A stretch of DNA of 64,000 nt, from contig NZ_JADYWL010000004.1 of the NCBI RefSeq assembly GCF_015864825.1, positions 124,001-188,000 on the forward strand. Reading direction: 5' to 3'. The position numbers and the translations under genes were made by a program. The stretch is from Psychrobacter sp. NZS113. Its GTDB lineage: Bacteria; Pseudomonadota; Gammaproteobacteria; Pseudomonadales; Moraxellaceae. The notes under the pieces were generated by a model. It made no database searches, was not told the origin of the DNA, and was given only the letters and a program-made list of their open reading frames with translations. Positions 8,982 through 17,841 of the stretch are shown one piece after another. Numbering within the stretch: the first letter of the stretch is position 1; each line of letters opens with the position of its first letter.

Positions 8982-9646
8982 TGTCAGCATCCTTTGTTAT
9001 GTCTTCTATAATATATAAGTCAACGCTTAAACAGATATTAAATACTCAGTTATTATTGTTTTTGGTATATAACATTAATCGCATTTCATTAAGATAATGC
9101 CTATTTTATTTAAGAAATCTAAATAATTATAGTGTACCGATACAGGTTTATTGTTGTGACTTCGCAATTAAAATACGTATAAGAGTACAAATTTTTCCGG
9201 TTTATCTAGTCAATGATAATGCTATGAATAATGACATTAATTCCTATTATTAAGACACCACCCTCATTCTATAAAATATTGGTGAAAATTAGATAGAGGT
9301 TAGTTAGAAGAGAAAAACAGCGCAGACAATATAGTGCGAATAACATAGAACCGCTAAGCAGCTATTTTGCAAAATTTAGTCATTGTTAGCTCATGTATAT
9401 AACTATCAATTGAATGTCGACCGAGTTGATGACATAACCTAGTGTCTTGGGACAGCAAAATACCTAGATGCTACAATATTACAGTCAAAGCACATTTATT
9501 ATTGAGTATTATTTATAGTCTTAACGGCTTAAAAAACCACCTCATCTTCGACACGCCTACAACGTTGTGTACTGGTTTCATGCAACACGTTATATAATCA
9601 ATATCAGCTGTTCACCCACGCCACTCTAATATAAAAAGGATACCTC
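8982..9646. other. 665-bp gap between SDR and aminotransferase genes
   Basis: It holds the upstream region of the SDR gene, the degenerate element copy B, and the upstream region of the aminotransferase. A TATAAT lies at 9593-9598, about 50 bases before that start, but without a convincing -35 box. TTCGACACGCC at 9548-9558 resembles an element end and could be another scrap. No coding region was seen. Confidence 0.6.
9261..9440. mobile_element. MITE-like element, degenerate copy B
   Basis: The inner sequence follows copy A base by base with many changes: AGAAAAACAGCGCAGACAAT here against AAGAAAAATAGCGCAGATAA in A, and AGCTATTTTGCAAAATTTAG against AGCTATTTGACGATGTTTGG. The right end GTTGATGACATAACCT recalls the ATTGATGACACGCC end of copy C. 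The inverted ends are decayed, so the boundaries are approximate. Confidence 0.6.
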
Positions 9647-10849
9647 ATGAGCGAGATACAACTGTCTAACCGCGTCAACAGCATTAAGCCGTCACCGACT
9701 ATGGCCATTACCAATAAAGCCAAAGAGATGAAGGCTGCGGGCAAAGACATTATCGGCTTAGGCGCTGGCGAACCTGACTTTGATACACCAGAGCACATCA
9801 AAAAAGCAGCGATTGACGCCATTAATAATGGCTTCACCAAGTACACTGCTGTTGATGGCACGCCAGAGCTAAAAAAAGCCATTATTGAGAAATTCAAGCG
9901 TGACAATGACATCAGCTATGAACCTAATGAAATCTTAGTATCGGCCGGTGGTAAGCAATCATTCTTTAACCTTGCTCAAGCCTTTATCAATCCAGGTGAC
10001 GAAGTTATCATTCCTGCGCCTTACTGGGTCAGCTATCCTGACATGGTCATAATCGCAGAAGGTGTACCCGTCATTGTCAAATGCCCTGCTGAGCAAAACT
10101 TCAAAATCACTGCCGACCAGTTAGAAGCAGCTATCACCGATAAAACCAAAATGTTGGTATTGAATAGCCCTTCTAACCCAACGGGTATGATTTATACGTT
10201 AGACGAGCTAAAAGCCATTGCTGAAGTCTTAAAGAAGCATCCGCAAGTCTATGTAGCCTCAGATGATATGTATGAGCATATCCGCTGGACAGGTGATAAG
10301 TTCTACAATATTTTGAATGCTGCACCTGAGCTAAAAGACCGCGCCATCATCTTGAACGGCGTCTCAAAAGCCTATGCCATGACAGGCTGGCGTATCGGTT
10401 ATGCTGGCGGGCCTGCCAAACTAATTGGTGCGATGAAAAAGGTGCAATCACAATCCACCTCATGCCCAGCTTCTATCAGTCAAGTCGCTGCCGAAGCGGC
10501 TATCAGTGGCGATCAAAGCGTACTAGAACCAATGGTAGCGGCTTTCGAGAAGCGCTGTAATTTGGTCGTGAATGGCCTAAATGCCATTAAAGGTATTACT
10601 TGCCTGCGTCCTGATGGCGCATTCTATGTATATCCAAATATCGTACCGCTCATCAAAGCGGCTGGCCTGTCGTCATGCACGGAGTTCTCAGCATGGTTAT
10701 TAGACAAGGTTGGCGTGGCAGTCGTACCTGGTGATGCATTCGGCCTTGGCGGTTACATGCGTATCTCTTACGCCACTGATGAAGCCACACTAAAGGATGC
10801 ATTGTCACGTATCGAACAAGCAGTTGCGGATCTAGACGTTGCTGAATAA
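9647..10849 (+). CDS. Class I PLP-dependent aminotransferase (aspartate aminotransferase type)
   Basis: A 400-residue cytosolic enzyme of fold type I. The PLP lysine sits in NGVSKAYAMTGWRIGYAGG; LNSPSNPTG is the cofactor-binding Asn-Pro loop; MRISYATDE near the end carries the Arg that binds the substrate alpha-carboxylate. The compact form and GLGAGEPDFDTP start match the subgroup I-gamma aspartate aminotransferases of Thermus and rhizobia rather than E. coli AspC. The expected reaction is aspartate plus 2-oxoglutarate to oxaloacetate plus glutamate; some relatives also use aromatic amino acids or prephenate. It is transcribed alone and followed by a hairpin at 10907. Confidence 0.88.
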   Translation: MSEIQLSNRVNSIKPSPTMAITNKAKEMKAAGKDIIGLGAGEPDFDTPEHIKKAAIDAINNGFTKYTAVDGTPELKKAIIEKFKRDNDISYEPNEILVSAGGKQSFFNLAQAFINPGDEVIIPAPYWVSYPDMVIIAEGVPVIVKCPAEQNFKITADQLEAAITDKTKMLVLNSPSNPTGMIYTLDELKAIAEVLKKHPQVYVASDDMYEHIRWTGDKFYNILNAAPELKDRAIILNGVSKAYAMTGWRIGYAGGPAKLIGAMKKVQSQSTSCPASISQVAAEAAISGDQSVLEPMVAAFEKRCNLVVNGLNAIKGITCLRPDGAFYVYPNIVPLIKAAGLSSCTEFSAWLLDKVGVAVVPGDAFGLGGYMRISYATDEATLKDALSRIEQAVADLDVAE

Positions 10850-10906
10850 ACTTCAAAGGCGATAAGCTCAGAAATATATTGATAGATTAAGATAGCACTT
10901 AGAGAA

Positions 10907-10940
10907 GATGCCAGATAGAGAGTATGTGGCGTCTTTTTTA
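10907..10940 (+). terminator. Intrinsic terminator after the aminotransferase gene
   Basis: The stem GATGCCA / TGGCGTC (one G-T pair) encloses a 13-base loop and is followed by TTTTTTATT. It ends the aminotransferase transcript. Confidence 0.7.
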
Positions 10941-11037
10941 TTCACCTAGCAATGGCTAGTTCTTTGGGGAAAAAACCTCGAAAAATGCCTTATTAGCTAA
11001 TTAAAATAATAAACTTTGAAAATTATGCAAAAAAAGC

Positions 11038-11065
11038 TTGACGTATTTCTTATCTTTGCTAGAAT
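11038..11065 (+). promoter_or_regulatory. Sigma-70 promoter of tRNA-Asn
   Basis: TTGACG at 11038-11043, a 16-base spacer, then TAGAAT at 11060-11065, followed by a GC-rich stretch (ACGCCCC) of the kind found at stringently controlled stable-RNA promoters. The tRNA starts 73 bases downstream. Confidence 0.75.
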
Positions 11066-11138
11066 ACGCCCCACTTAGCAAGAACTCGTTAGAGACTTTC
11101 TAAGCTCGTTGTAAGAGTGTTTAATACTTGCAACCTAT

Positions 11139-11214
11139 TCTCCAATAGCTCAGTTGGTAGAGCAACGGACTGTTAATCCGTGTGTCCCTGGTTCGAGCCC
11201 AGGTTGGAGAGCCA
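11139..11214 (+). tRNA. tRNA-Asn (anticodon GTT)
   Basis: It folds as a standard cloverleaf. The acceptor stem TCTCCAA pairs with TTGGAGA, then discriminator G and an encoded CCA. The D arm is AGCTCAGTTGGTAGAGC, the anticodon stem ACGGA/TCCGT with loop CTGTTAA giving GTT at 11172-11174, and the T arm has GGTTCGAGCC. GTT decodes AAC and AAU. A terminator follows 50 bases later, so it is a single-tRNA transcript. Confidence 0.97.
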
Positions 11215-11267
11215 CATTTTAGTAGTAAATTTTTTGAATTATTATTAATTCGATTATGGCATTTGCC

Positions 11268-11299
11268 AAAACCCTCATCAATTTGATGAGGGTTTTTTT
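11268..11299. terminator. Intrinsic terminator after tRNA-Asn
   Basis: AAAACCCTCATC, loop AATTT, GATGAGGGTTTTTTT. A perfect stem with A and T runs on both sides; it can serve the tRNA and, on the other strand, transcripts from the tssL side. Confidence 0.9.
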
Positions 11300-11492
11300 A
11301 TGTCTGCTATTTTCTTAATCGACATATGCAAGACGGACAATACAGTTCAAATAATAGATACTATGCGCACAAAAAAGGCATTAGTAATAGTCGCTATATA
11401 AAATAGTAACCATACTAATGCCCTTCTTATATTGCTGTCTGCTCGTAGAATCTATTCAGAGCTTCTACATACTTACCACAGCATAGCTGTCA

Positions 11493-12305
11493 TTAAGGTA
11501 AGAAAATCGAAATATGAGCCTGCTCTTTGTTCTCTTGAATCACATTATCATAGGCGGACAGCTGCTCGTTAGAGAAACTATTGGTAAATTGCCACATGGT
11601 TGCAAATATCACTGTCAATAATACCGCCATCACTGCCAAAATAATCCATAATGGCGTTTCGCTCGTAAGCGTATGTTTGATCTGATCAGGAATCGCCCAA
11701 AATGGTGAAAACTCGTTTTTGTTACCGCGTAGATGTTCAATCTCATCACCTAGTCGTGAGATAAGATAGCGGATTTTTTCAGGTGCTTCTAAACGATACT
11801 TTCCTTGAAAACCAAGCAGCATTGCGTAGTGGTAAACTTCTAGGGCTGGCAGACGTTTCTCCCCCTGCTCTCGCAGCCCATCTAGACGGTCGAAGAACTC
11901 ATTACCAGCGACTTGTGAGCCAAACAAATCCAATTGCAACGGATTGAGCTCCCAAGAATCTTTGAGAGTTTGAAACTCTGGCTCTTGCGATGTCATAATT
12001 GTTTCATCAATCAACGCACAATACGCGTACTTGGCTTCATGGACATCTTCTGACAGAAATCCTTTTTTGCGCGCATTCATCTCGAATTTATCTAAAAAAT
12101 CATATATTTTTTGACGAAATTTGCGTGGCTCTGTACTGAAATAATGATTCCGCAGTAAAAACACCAAATAAAAACCGTCATACATGATATCAACCAGCGA
12201 CTGGCTGCTGATACGTTTATCAAGGCCCGTTGCTGAGACTTTTGAGGCTACCTCACCTGAATCTAATAGCGAAGGCGCAGAACCCGTTGAATTATTCCCT
12301 GACAT
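11493..12305 (-). CDS. tssL: T6SS membrane-complex protein TssL (DotU/IcmH family)
   Basis: A 270-residue short-form TssL. With TssM and TssJ it builds the envelope-spanning complex that anchors the T6SS sheath. The cytoplasmic DotU domain shows IMYDGFYLVFLLRNHYF near residue 40, the CALIDE motif near residue 100 (conserved Asp-Glu), and YHYAMLLGFQGKYRLE near 155. A single membrane span lies at about 215-238, leaving only some 25 periplasmic residues and no OmpA domain; the separate OmpA-like gene at 22954 probably supplies peptidoglycan binding. It is the last gene of the leftward T6SS operon. Confidence 0.9.
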   Translation of the reverse strand: MSGNNSTGSAPSLLDSGEVASKVSATGLDKRISSQSLVDIMYDGFYLVFLLRNHYFSTEPRKFRQKIYDFLDKFEMNARKKGFLSEDVHEAKYAYCALIDETIMTSQEPEFQTLKDSWELNPLQLDLFGSQVAGNEFFDRLDGLREQGEKRLPALEVYHYAMLLGFQGKYRLEAPEKIRYLISRLGDEIEHLRGNKNEFSPFWAIPDQIKHTLTSETPLWIILAVMAVLLTVIFATMWQFTNSFSNEQLSAYDNVIQENKEQAHISIFLP

Positions 12306-12325
12306 GATTGTTCCTAATGCTTGTT

Positions 12326-12384
12326 ATTTTGCGAATACTAATTTGTAAATGCTGGTTTGCGAATGCTGGTTTTCGAATACTAAC
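12326..12384 (-). repeat. Imperfect short direct repeats between tssK and tssL
   Basis: Variants of TTTGCGAATACTAA and TTTGCGAATGCTGG recur four times in tandem (14-18 bp period). They lie in the 242-bp gap between the two genes, where no RNA signal could be identified. Confidence 0.6.
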
Positions 12385-12547
12385 TTAAAAGCACTGACGA
12401 ATAGAAATCCTTAACGACTGTTGACGTATAGACTAATAGATACATTGGTATATAAATACATTGATAGATAATCGTTAAGTAGAATCACTTTGCCTGTTTA
12501 TATAAAGCTGCACTCAAAATTGAAAACGATAGTAGCGATTAAAGAGA

Positions 12548-13894
12548 CTACTGCACGATAGCCATCAGTTCAATTTTTAAGTCATCAAAGCCATTCGGCA
12601 CATAGATACAGATAGATTCAGACTTTAGCATCTCGTCATACAGCTCACCTACCGGCTCAATAGTAAAGTAGCTGAATCCAGGTCTCACAGGTATCGCACT
12701 AGGCACTTGAGTGACGTGTGACACAGGTGAGCCTGGAAGCGCGGATAAGACTCGTTTCTCTACTGAATCGGGGGTCGCAATCTTAAAGCGGCGCGGTACG
12801 ATATCGATGAGCTCATGCATTGGTAGCGACGAGCTAATAGACAGATACAGCTGTGAGCCACGCGTAATCTTGTCACTGCCTAGCTCACCAGTATAGTAAG
12901 ACGGCTTATTCTGACGCAATGGAATCGATATAAAGTTACTCGCAATGACCGTATTAAGCAGCTCACGAATGATCAGAATAATACTCACAAATGACTCATT
13001 GGCATTATCATGATGATAAGCAGGCAAATCACCTACTTTATATAATGAGCTAAAAGTCGCTAACTGACTGGCCACATTTAGCAGCGCTTCATAGAGGCGC
13101 TCTGGATGTAATTTAGCGTTGTTATACAAATGACTCAACTGAGAATATGCCGTATTCAGTGTATGTAACAACCAAAAGGAAGCAATATCTGAAGATCGGA
13201 ATTCTAGTAAGTCATTGTTGGATTGACGATGATGATCGTACAGCGAAGTAGACTTGGTATTAATCATAGTCATCAAACGATAGACCTGACTCACAAGCGC
13301 AGCATTACTCGTAATATGTACGCTCGGCACGATGTAATCATCGTCCACTTGATAAACACCTTGGGTCGTACGCACTAGCTTAGCAACCAGTAGAGATACA
13401 GTATCTTGACTAGGCGCTTGCACAGAATGACTTAGCTGTAAGCTAGGTGATAACTTAACGACATCAATAACGGCTTCGGCGGCTTGACTGTACAAATCCT
13501 GCGCCTCAACAGCACCTCTGACATAGCGAGCGGGATTGTCACTGTGGTCTGTCTGTATATTACTACCACCACTATGGACAATCTCTAAGCTCAAGAATAC
13601 AAAAACTTCATCGCCATTGTCTTGAGTATCTAGCGTAATGGCTTTTGGTAACGTATCGGTACGGGGAGCCTGATATATCGTGCCATCTGGCAGTACAGCA
13701 TAAATACTCTGAAAGCTTAATAGGTTGCTTTCCAAAAGTTGCTTGTCGATCTGCACATCCGATACACCGTAAGCATAGGGATGCATCAGCATCATGCTCA
13801 ACGCTCGCTGCGAGTCATGATAGGTGTCTTGAATCTGAAAATGCTGAGGTCGTAAGAATAGCCCCTCGCCCCATAGTACTTTGTGTTTACTCAA
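12548..13894 (-). CDS. tssK: T6SS baseplate subunit TssK
   Basis: A 448-residue protein. TssK trimers link the baseplate to the membrane complex through TssL and TssM and bind the TssFG wedges. The N-terminus KVLWGEGLFLRPQHFQIQD is the family's most conserved signature, and later ARYVRGAV and RRFKIATPDSVE are in the expected places. It begins 9 bp after the tssJ stop codon, so the two are co-transcribed. The other baseplate genes (tssE, F, G) are not in the window. Confidence 0.93.
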   Translation of the reverse strand: MSKHKVLWGEGLFLRPQHFQIQDTYHDSQRALSMMLMHPYAYGVSDVQIDKQLLESNLLSFQSIYAVLPDGTIYQAPRTDTLPKAITLDTQDNGDEVFVFLSLEIVHSGGSNIQTDHSDNPARYVRGAVEAQDLYSQAAEAVIDVVKLSPSLQLSHSVQAPSQDTVSLLVAKLVRTTQGVYQVDDDYIVPSVHITSNAALVSQVYRLMTMINTKSTSLYDHHRQSNNDLLEFRSSDIASFWLLHTLNTAYSQLSHLYNNAKLHPERLYEALLNVASQLATFSSLYKVGDLPAYHHDNANESFVSIILIIRELLNTVIASNFISIPLRQNKPSYYTGELGSDKITRGSQLYLSISSSLPMHELIDIVPRRFKIATPDSVEKRVLSALPGSPVSHVTQVPSAIPVRPGFSYFTIEPVGELYDEMLKSESICIYVPNGFDDLKIELMAIVQ

Positions 13895-13903
13895 GACAAT
13901 CTC

Positions 13904-14584
13904 CTACGAACAGCTGACAAGCGGCTGCTGATAATATTTAAGTTTGGTGGTAAATGTGGGTGCCTGCTCTGGGCTGATACCTTCTACGATACTCACATCA
14001 CATGCGCCAATATTCAGAGTAAGTGGGGTATCAAAGTTGAGGCTGGTAATAGGAATAAGGAACTGTGAGCGCTTTTTGGTATATCTCAATCCCACTTTTA
14101 CTGCGATAAAACGTGCGTTTTGTGGAATATTCAATGTCAAACTACTCTCACGATTGGGCACGACACTGACCTCTTTCGCTGCTAGCGATTCGATGTCAGT
14201 GAATTCACTTTCTTCTTCCAAAAACGCAATATAAGCAGTACTCGCTGTACCCTGCGTTGCGCGTCCCGCATTGGCATTAGCAGATGGCTTAATAGTCAAT
14301 GTAATCTGCTGACGCTTTAGCTGTTGCTGCAACGCCTGCTGCTCACTAAGCATTGTCTCTAACTGTTGTTGCTGCTTCTCTAACTGGCCTTTGAGGCTCT
14401 GTAAATCATCATTGTCACTGCTAATCATATCTTTTATCTTGTCACCAATGCCAGACTCACCAGCCAGTTCAGAGGTTTTATCATTTGATTGACTAAATCT
14501 ATCCGTGCTACATCCTGTGAGCACGCCACTTAGCAAACAGACCGTGGTTATTAATGCTGTCGGCAATGTCATACATCTGTTCAT
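13904..14584 (-). CDS. tssJ: T6SS outer-membrane lipoprotein TssJ
   Basis: A 226-residue lipoprotein: signal peptide with lipobox LTGC at about residue 25. TssJ sits in the outer membrane facing the periplasm and caps TssM. After the lipid anchor there is a glutamine-rich coiled coil at about 50-90 (KQQQQLETMLSEQQALQQQL), longer than in the classic short TssJ, then a beta-rich domain with NIPQNARFIAVKVGLRY, which fits the transthyretin-like TssJ fold. The gene lies between tssK and the tagX-like peptidase. Assignment rests partly on this position. Confidence 0.78.
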   Translation of the reverse strand: MNRCMTLPTALITTVCLLSGVLTGCSTDRFSQSNDKTSELAGESGIGDKIKDMISSDNDDLQSLKGQLEKQQQQLETMLSEQQALQQQLKRQQITLTIKPSANANAGRATQGTASTAYIAFLEEESEFTDIESLAAKEVSVVPNRESSLTLNIPQNARFIAVKVGLRYTKKRSQFLIPITSLNFDTPLTLNIGACDVSIVEGISPEQAPTFTTKLKYYQQPLVSCS

Positions 14585-14615
14585 ATTTTCAATTTACCTT
14601 GAGATATTATTATCA

Positions 14616-15665
14616 TCATTGACTGGTCAAAAGCTCTGCCATTTCTGGCCGACCAAGTACGCCTTTTTTACGCAGCTCAACATGTCCTAGATCCATCATG
14701 CGCCAGTCACCACCCCACACAAGTCCGGCAGACTTGGCTACTTTACCATATAATTTGTAACCCCGCATCGCCCAAGGATCCTTTTCAGTTATGACAATCT
14801 TGCCGTTTCTGATAAAGGCACTATCACCTGCCAAACCAAACTGATGATAGCTCTTATATGAGCCTGCTTTTGTCACATGCGTTCCTTTTTTGAGCAGTCT
14901 GCCTTGCCTTTCAGGACTACGATAACCTTCTAAAAGCACCATATCATAGCCATACTGATCACTCATTACCTTATACACAGTCAACAGCCGTTGAACAAAT
15001 TCCGAGTTCATCTTTTTCCAATTACGGTCAGCATTCTTGATGTTGATATGACCACCACTCAAATGCGAAGCCAACATGTCACCTGAATAGCCAGTGCTAT
15101 GATCTAGCGCATTTACGTTAGACAGGTCAGGTTCAGGCATCATAAGAGGTCTATTTATCTGACTTCCATCCGTCTGGGCATCCGGCCAATAGTCGACATC
15201 CGCTTTACTGGCTTGATAACTTGCAATCTCAGCATCGAGCTCATCAAACAGCTCTTCTGGTGGCGTTGGTGGCGGACGCAACCGCTCTCCTATCAGTAAC
15301 TGGCTGATTTGTGTGCTGGCAGTGCTGGGTACGGTATCTTTCGCATGGTATACCGCCAACGAGTGATTGTTAATCAGTGCATAGCAGAGACCAGCGGTTG
15401 CCATGACAATCAATACCGACAATGCTGATATGACTGGGACACGAGAGACATCGATACGCGAAACCATACTGCTCAGCTGCCGGATACGAGAACGGAGCAG
15501 TTTTGATTGTGGTTTGATAGATGAGCGCTTAATTTTGAATCTGAATAATCGCTGAAAACGAACAGCTACTTTATTAAACAGTCGCGCACACAGCTGCCTA
15601 TCAAACAGCATGATAATCATGATGATAGAGACAATAGTAAATGCAGACACAGTCCAGTAAATCAT
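14616..15665 (-). CDS. tagX: M15-family murein peptidase, TagX-like T6SS accessory
   Basis: A 349-residue protein with membrane spans at about 4-20 and 78-100, and a C-terminal metallopeptidase. The zinc motif SYHQFGLAGD fits SxHxxGxAxD (H274 and D281), with the third ligand H328 in DLGHVEL; a YRSPERQGRLL helix precedes it. M15 enzymes cut peptidoglycan peptides. Acinetobacter T6SS loci carry such a peptidase, TagX, which opens the wall for assembly of the trans-envelope complex. The same role is inferred here from the family and the tight linkage (31 bp) to tssJ. It heads the leftward operon. It could instead be an effector, but its membrane anchors argue against that. Confidence 0.82.
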   Translation of the reverse strand: MIYWTVSAFTIVSIIMIIMLFDRQLCARLFNKVAVRFQRLFRFKIKRSSIKPQSKLLRSRIRQLSSMVSRIDVSRVPVISALSVLIVMATAGLCYALINNHSLAVYHAKDTVPSTASTQISQLLIGERLRPPPTPPEELFDELDAEIASYQASKADVDYWPDAQTDGSQINRPLMMPEPDLSNVNALDHSTGYSGDMLASHLSGGHINIKNADRNWKKMNSEFVQRLLTVYKVMSDQYGYDMVLLEGYRSPERQGRLLKKGTHVTKAGSYKSYHQFGLAGDSAFIRNGKIVITEKDPWAMRGYKLYGKVAKSAGLVWGGDWRMMDLGHVELRKKGVLGRPEMAELLTSQ

Positions 15666-16079
15666 AAGGAAGCAGTAGCGATAGTTAAGACGATGGAAAT
15701 AAAAACAAACAGGCGTTTATTATTAGTGTTGCGTAAGTATTATATAGATAAATATCCACCGTTTAAAACAAAGCTGACTTAATTACGTTAATTTTCTTAT
15801 CTTTCCGTTTACTTTTTTCTTTATAAGCCATTTTATATTCAGACTATCTTATAAACTATCACTTATAACCCTTTATTTACCTTATTTTTATAGATATTTC
15901 CTGTTTGAGCAGACGGCCATCGATTACTTACTCCCTTCATAAGCAAATGACATATAAGTAAAATAAAGTCATCAAATATAGTAGAAAGAAGTCTGTGAAT
16001 ACCCTAAAATACTGCCTAGTAAGTTTGTCTACGTAGTTACAATGATGATAACAACTCAACAAATAGGGAGTTTAGATAA
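15666..16079. other. 414-bp divergent gap between the two T6SS operons
   Basis: Strongly AT-rich. It must hold the promoters of the leftward tagX-tssJKL set and the rightward tssM set. On the minus strand a TATAAT lies at 15739-15744, about 75 bases upstream of tagX, without a good -35. On the plus strand only the AGGGAG ribosome site at 16065-16070 is clear. No activator site was recognised. Confidence 0.5.
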
Positions 16080-17774
16080 GTGGCTGTAAAAAAAATACTG
16101 TCGTACAGTCGCTTTATTTTAGGCGCATTTTTGGGCATTTATCTCATTTTGGTTTGGATGTACTTTAAAGACAATGCCCGACAGCTGACTTCATCTGGCT
16201 TATTACTGTGGTTCGTTGCTATTCCTTTATTGTTACTTGGCACTATCATGGCACTCCTATGGTGGCAAAAAAAGTTAGATAAGCAAGCCAACAAAAACTC
16301 AGACTCCCTTGATGGCGTATCAAGCGAAAAGGCAAGCGCCAAAAATCCCGATACTTATCAAGTATTTATATTTAGCCGTGTTTGCCTGCCTGAAGGAGAT
16401 AGCTGGTCTGAAGTTATTGACAACGACGAAGACCTAACACTATTAAGTGATGAGCTGACAGATTTCGATGGTCTGCCGATACTAGTAAAACCGATTACCA
16501 GACTTACCGATGCAGCATCGCTACCATATCAGTATATATCTAAGGATCTGGAAGACTCGGACTGGGATATTGACACCTCCGATGAAGACGACACACGATC
16601 AGAGCGTATGGCCGTATTAAATGATACAACTTTGCGCTTGTGCTCATTGATTCATGAGCAGCTTACTTTGAGCGATGAGATATGGTCCGTACTCGCTGAA
16701 CATTTTTATCAACATCATCAGAAAGACAATATGCAGTCCAACTCGGCTGCCCATATTCATCCCGAATGGCAGCAGCATTACTTAGTTAGTGCCAAAGAAG
16801 GCAATAGCGATGAGACAATGGCGACCGCTCCTACTGTCCGTCTGTCCAACTTGCCTATCTATTTGTGCTTGCCTGCCAGCGCTGACTCAGCATCTCTTAT
16901 CTCAGTAATAACAGAACAGTTAGCGACCTACGGTATTCCCGAAACCGCACTCTCCTTTACGACTATCGCGACTGACGATACCGATGCAACAAGTGATAGA
17001 GTAAGCGAAACGACAACGGCCAATCCTGCCGAGTTTATCAATAGGCATATCATCTCCTTGTCGCAGTCTGCTACCCCTGACATTTGCTTGATGCTCATTG
17101 CAGATTCGCAAATTAGTGAGGAATGGTTGGACTCTCATCTGTATTCCAATCAAACGGCCAACATTATTCCTACTGAGGCTGGCGCTCTGCTAGTATTTTT
17201 TAATAAAGCGGCACAAGATCTACTAAATATCGAGATGAGTACTAGTATTCTATTAACCGAGATAGATACTCCCAAAGCCAACGATAGAGATAAGGAATCT
17301 CATACCTCTAATCATATAAGTAATAATCGTCGCTATCTTAATCATCTAACAACAATCCAAAAAATATTAATCGATAATAAGCTATCACTATCACCAACCA
17401 ATACGGCAGCGCTAAATCCTGTCAACAAACCCACAACAAAAGCAGATGATGCTGATTCCAAAACTAATGTTGCACTATCAGACCTCAGCATTATGGCCAT
17501 ATCAGACATTAATCCATCAAACCAACCTTATGACATGTCGGTATACATGAATTTTCTTGACGCATTTATAGCGCAAGGCGCTCTAGTAAACGAACGTCAT
17601 TTAGGGCATTATATGCCATTGAATCACTGGTTAAAGCCATTTATTAGCTTATCGCTATTCGTAGACTTAGTCGAAAATGACCAACAAGAGTCAGACAGCG
17701 TATTTTTAATTACTCAACATAAGAATTGCACCATGCTTTGGTTAGCAGATGCCTCTCAGCAGTCTGAATCATAG
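16080..17774 (+). CDS. Unrecognised two-span membrane protein, first gene of the tssM operon
   Basis: A 564-residue protein starting at a GTG preceded by AGGGAG 9 bases upstream. Two membrane helices lie at about 10-28 and 41-62, so most of the protein (63-564) is probably cytoplasmic. I do not recognise a domain. The body is acidic and rich in Asp, Ser and Thr, with several low-complexity linkers (about 150-175 and 395-480). It is separated from tssM by 67 bp and must be transcribed with it. Acinetobacter T6SS loci also have a poorly characterised gene before tssM, which suggests a lineage-specific assembly factor. That comparison is from memory. Confidence 0.6.
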   Translation: MAVKKILSYSRFILGAFLGIYLILVWMYFKDNARQLTSSGLLLWFVAIPLLLLGTIMALLWWQKKLDKQANKNSDSLDGVSSEKASAKNPDTYQVFIFSRVCLPEGDSWSEVIDNDEDLTLLSDELTDFDGLPILVKPITRLTDAASLPYQYISKDLEDSDWDIDTSDEDDTRSERMAVLNDTTLRLCSLIHEQLTLSDEIWSVLAEHFYQHHQKDNMQSNSAAHIHPEWQQHYLVSAKEGNSDETMATAPTVRLSNLPIYLCLPASADSASLISVITEQLATYGIPETALSFTTIATDDTDATSDRVSETTTANPAEFINRHIISLSQSATPDICLMLIADSQISEEWLDSHLYSNQTANIIPTEAGALLVFFNKAAQDLLNIEMSTSILLTEIDTPKANDRDKESHTSNHISNNRRYLNHLTTIQKILIDNKLSLSPTNTAALNPVNKPTTKADDADSKTNVALSDLSIMAISDINPSNQPYDMSVYMNFLDAFIAQGALVNERHLGHYMPLNHWLKPFISLSLFVDLVENDQQESDSVFLITQHKNCTMLWLADASQQSES

Positions 17775-17841
17775 CTTTTGTTGAGGCTTTACTATCGAAA
17801 ATACTCATTTTATTATCTTAAGACCACACTAGGTAGCACGC

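Noticed and set aside
14616..15665. M15 peptidase considered as a prophage endolysin
   Set aside because: There are no phage genes around it, it has two N-terminal membrane spans, and it is 31 bp from tssJ in a T6SS operon.
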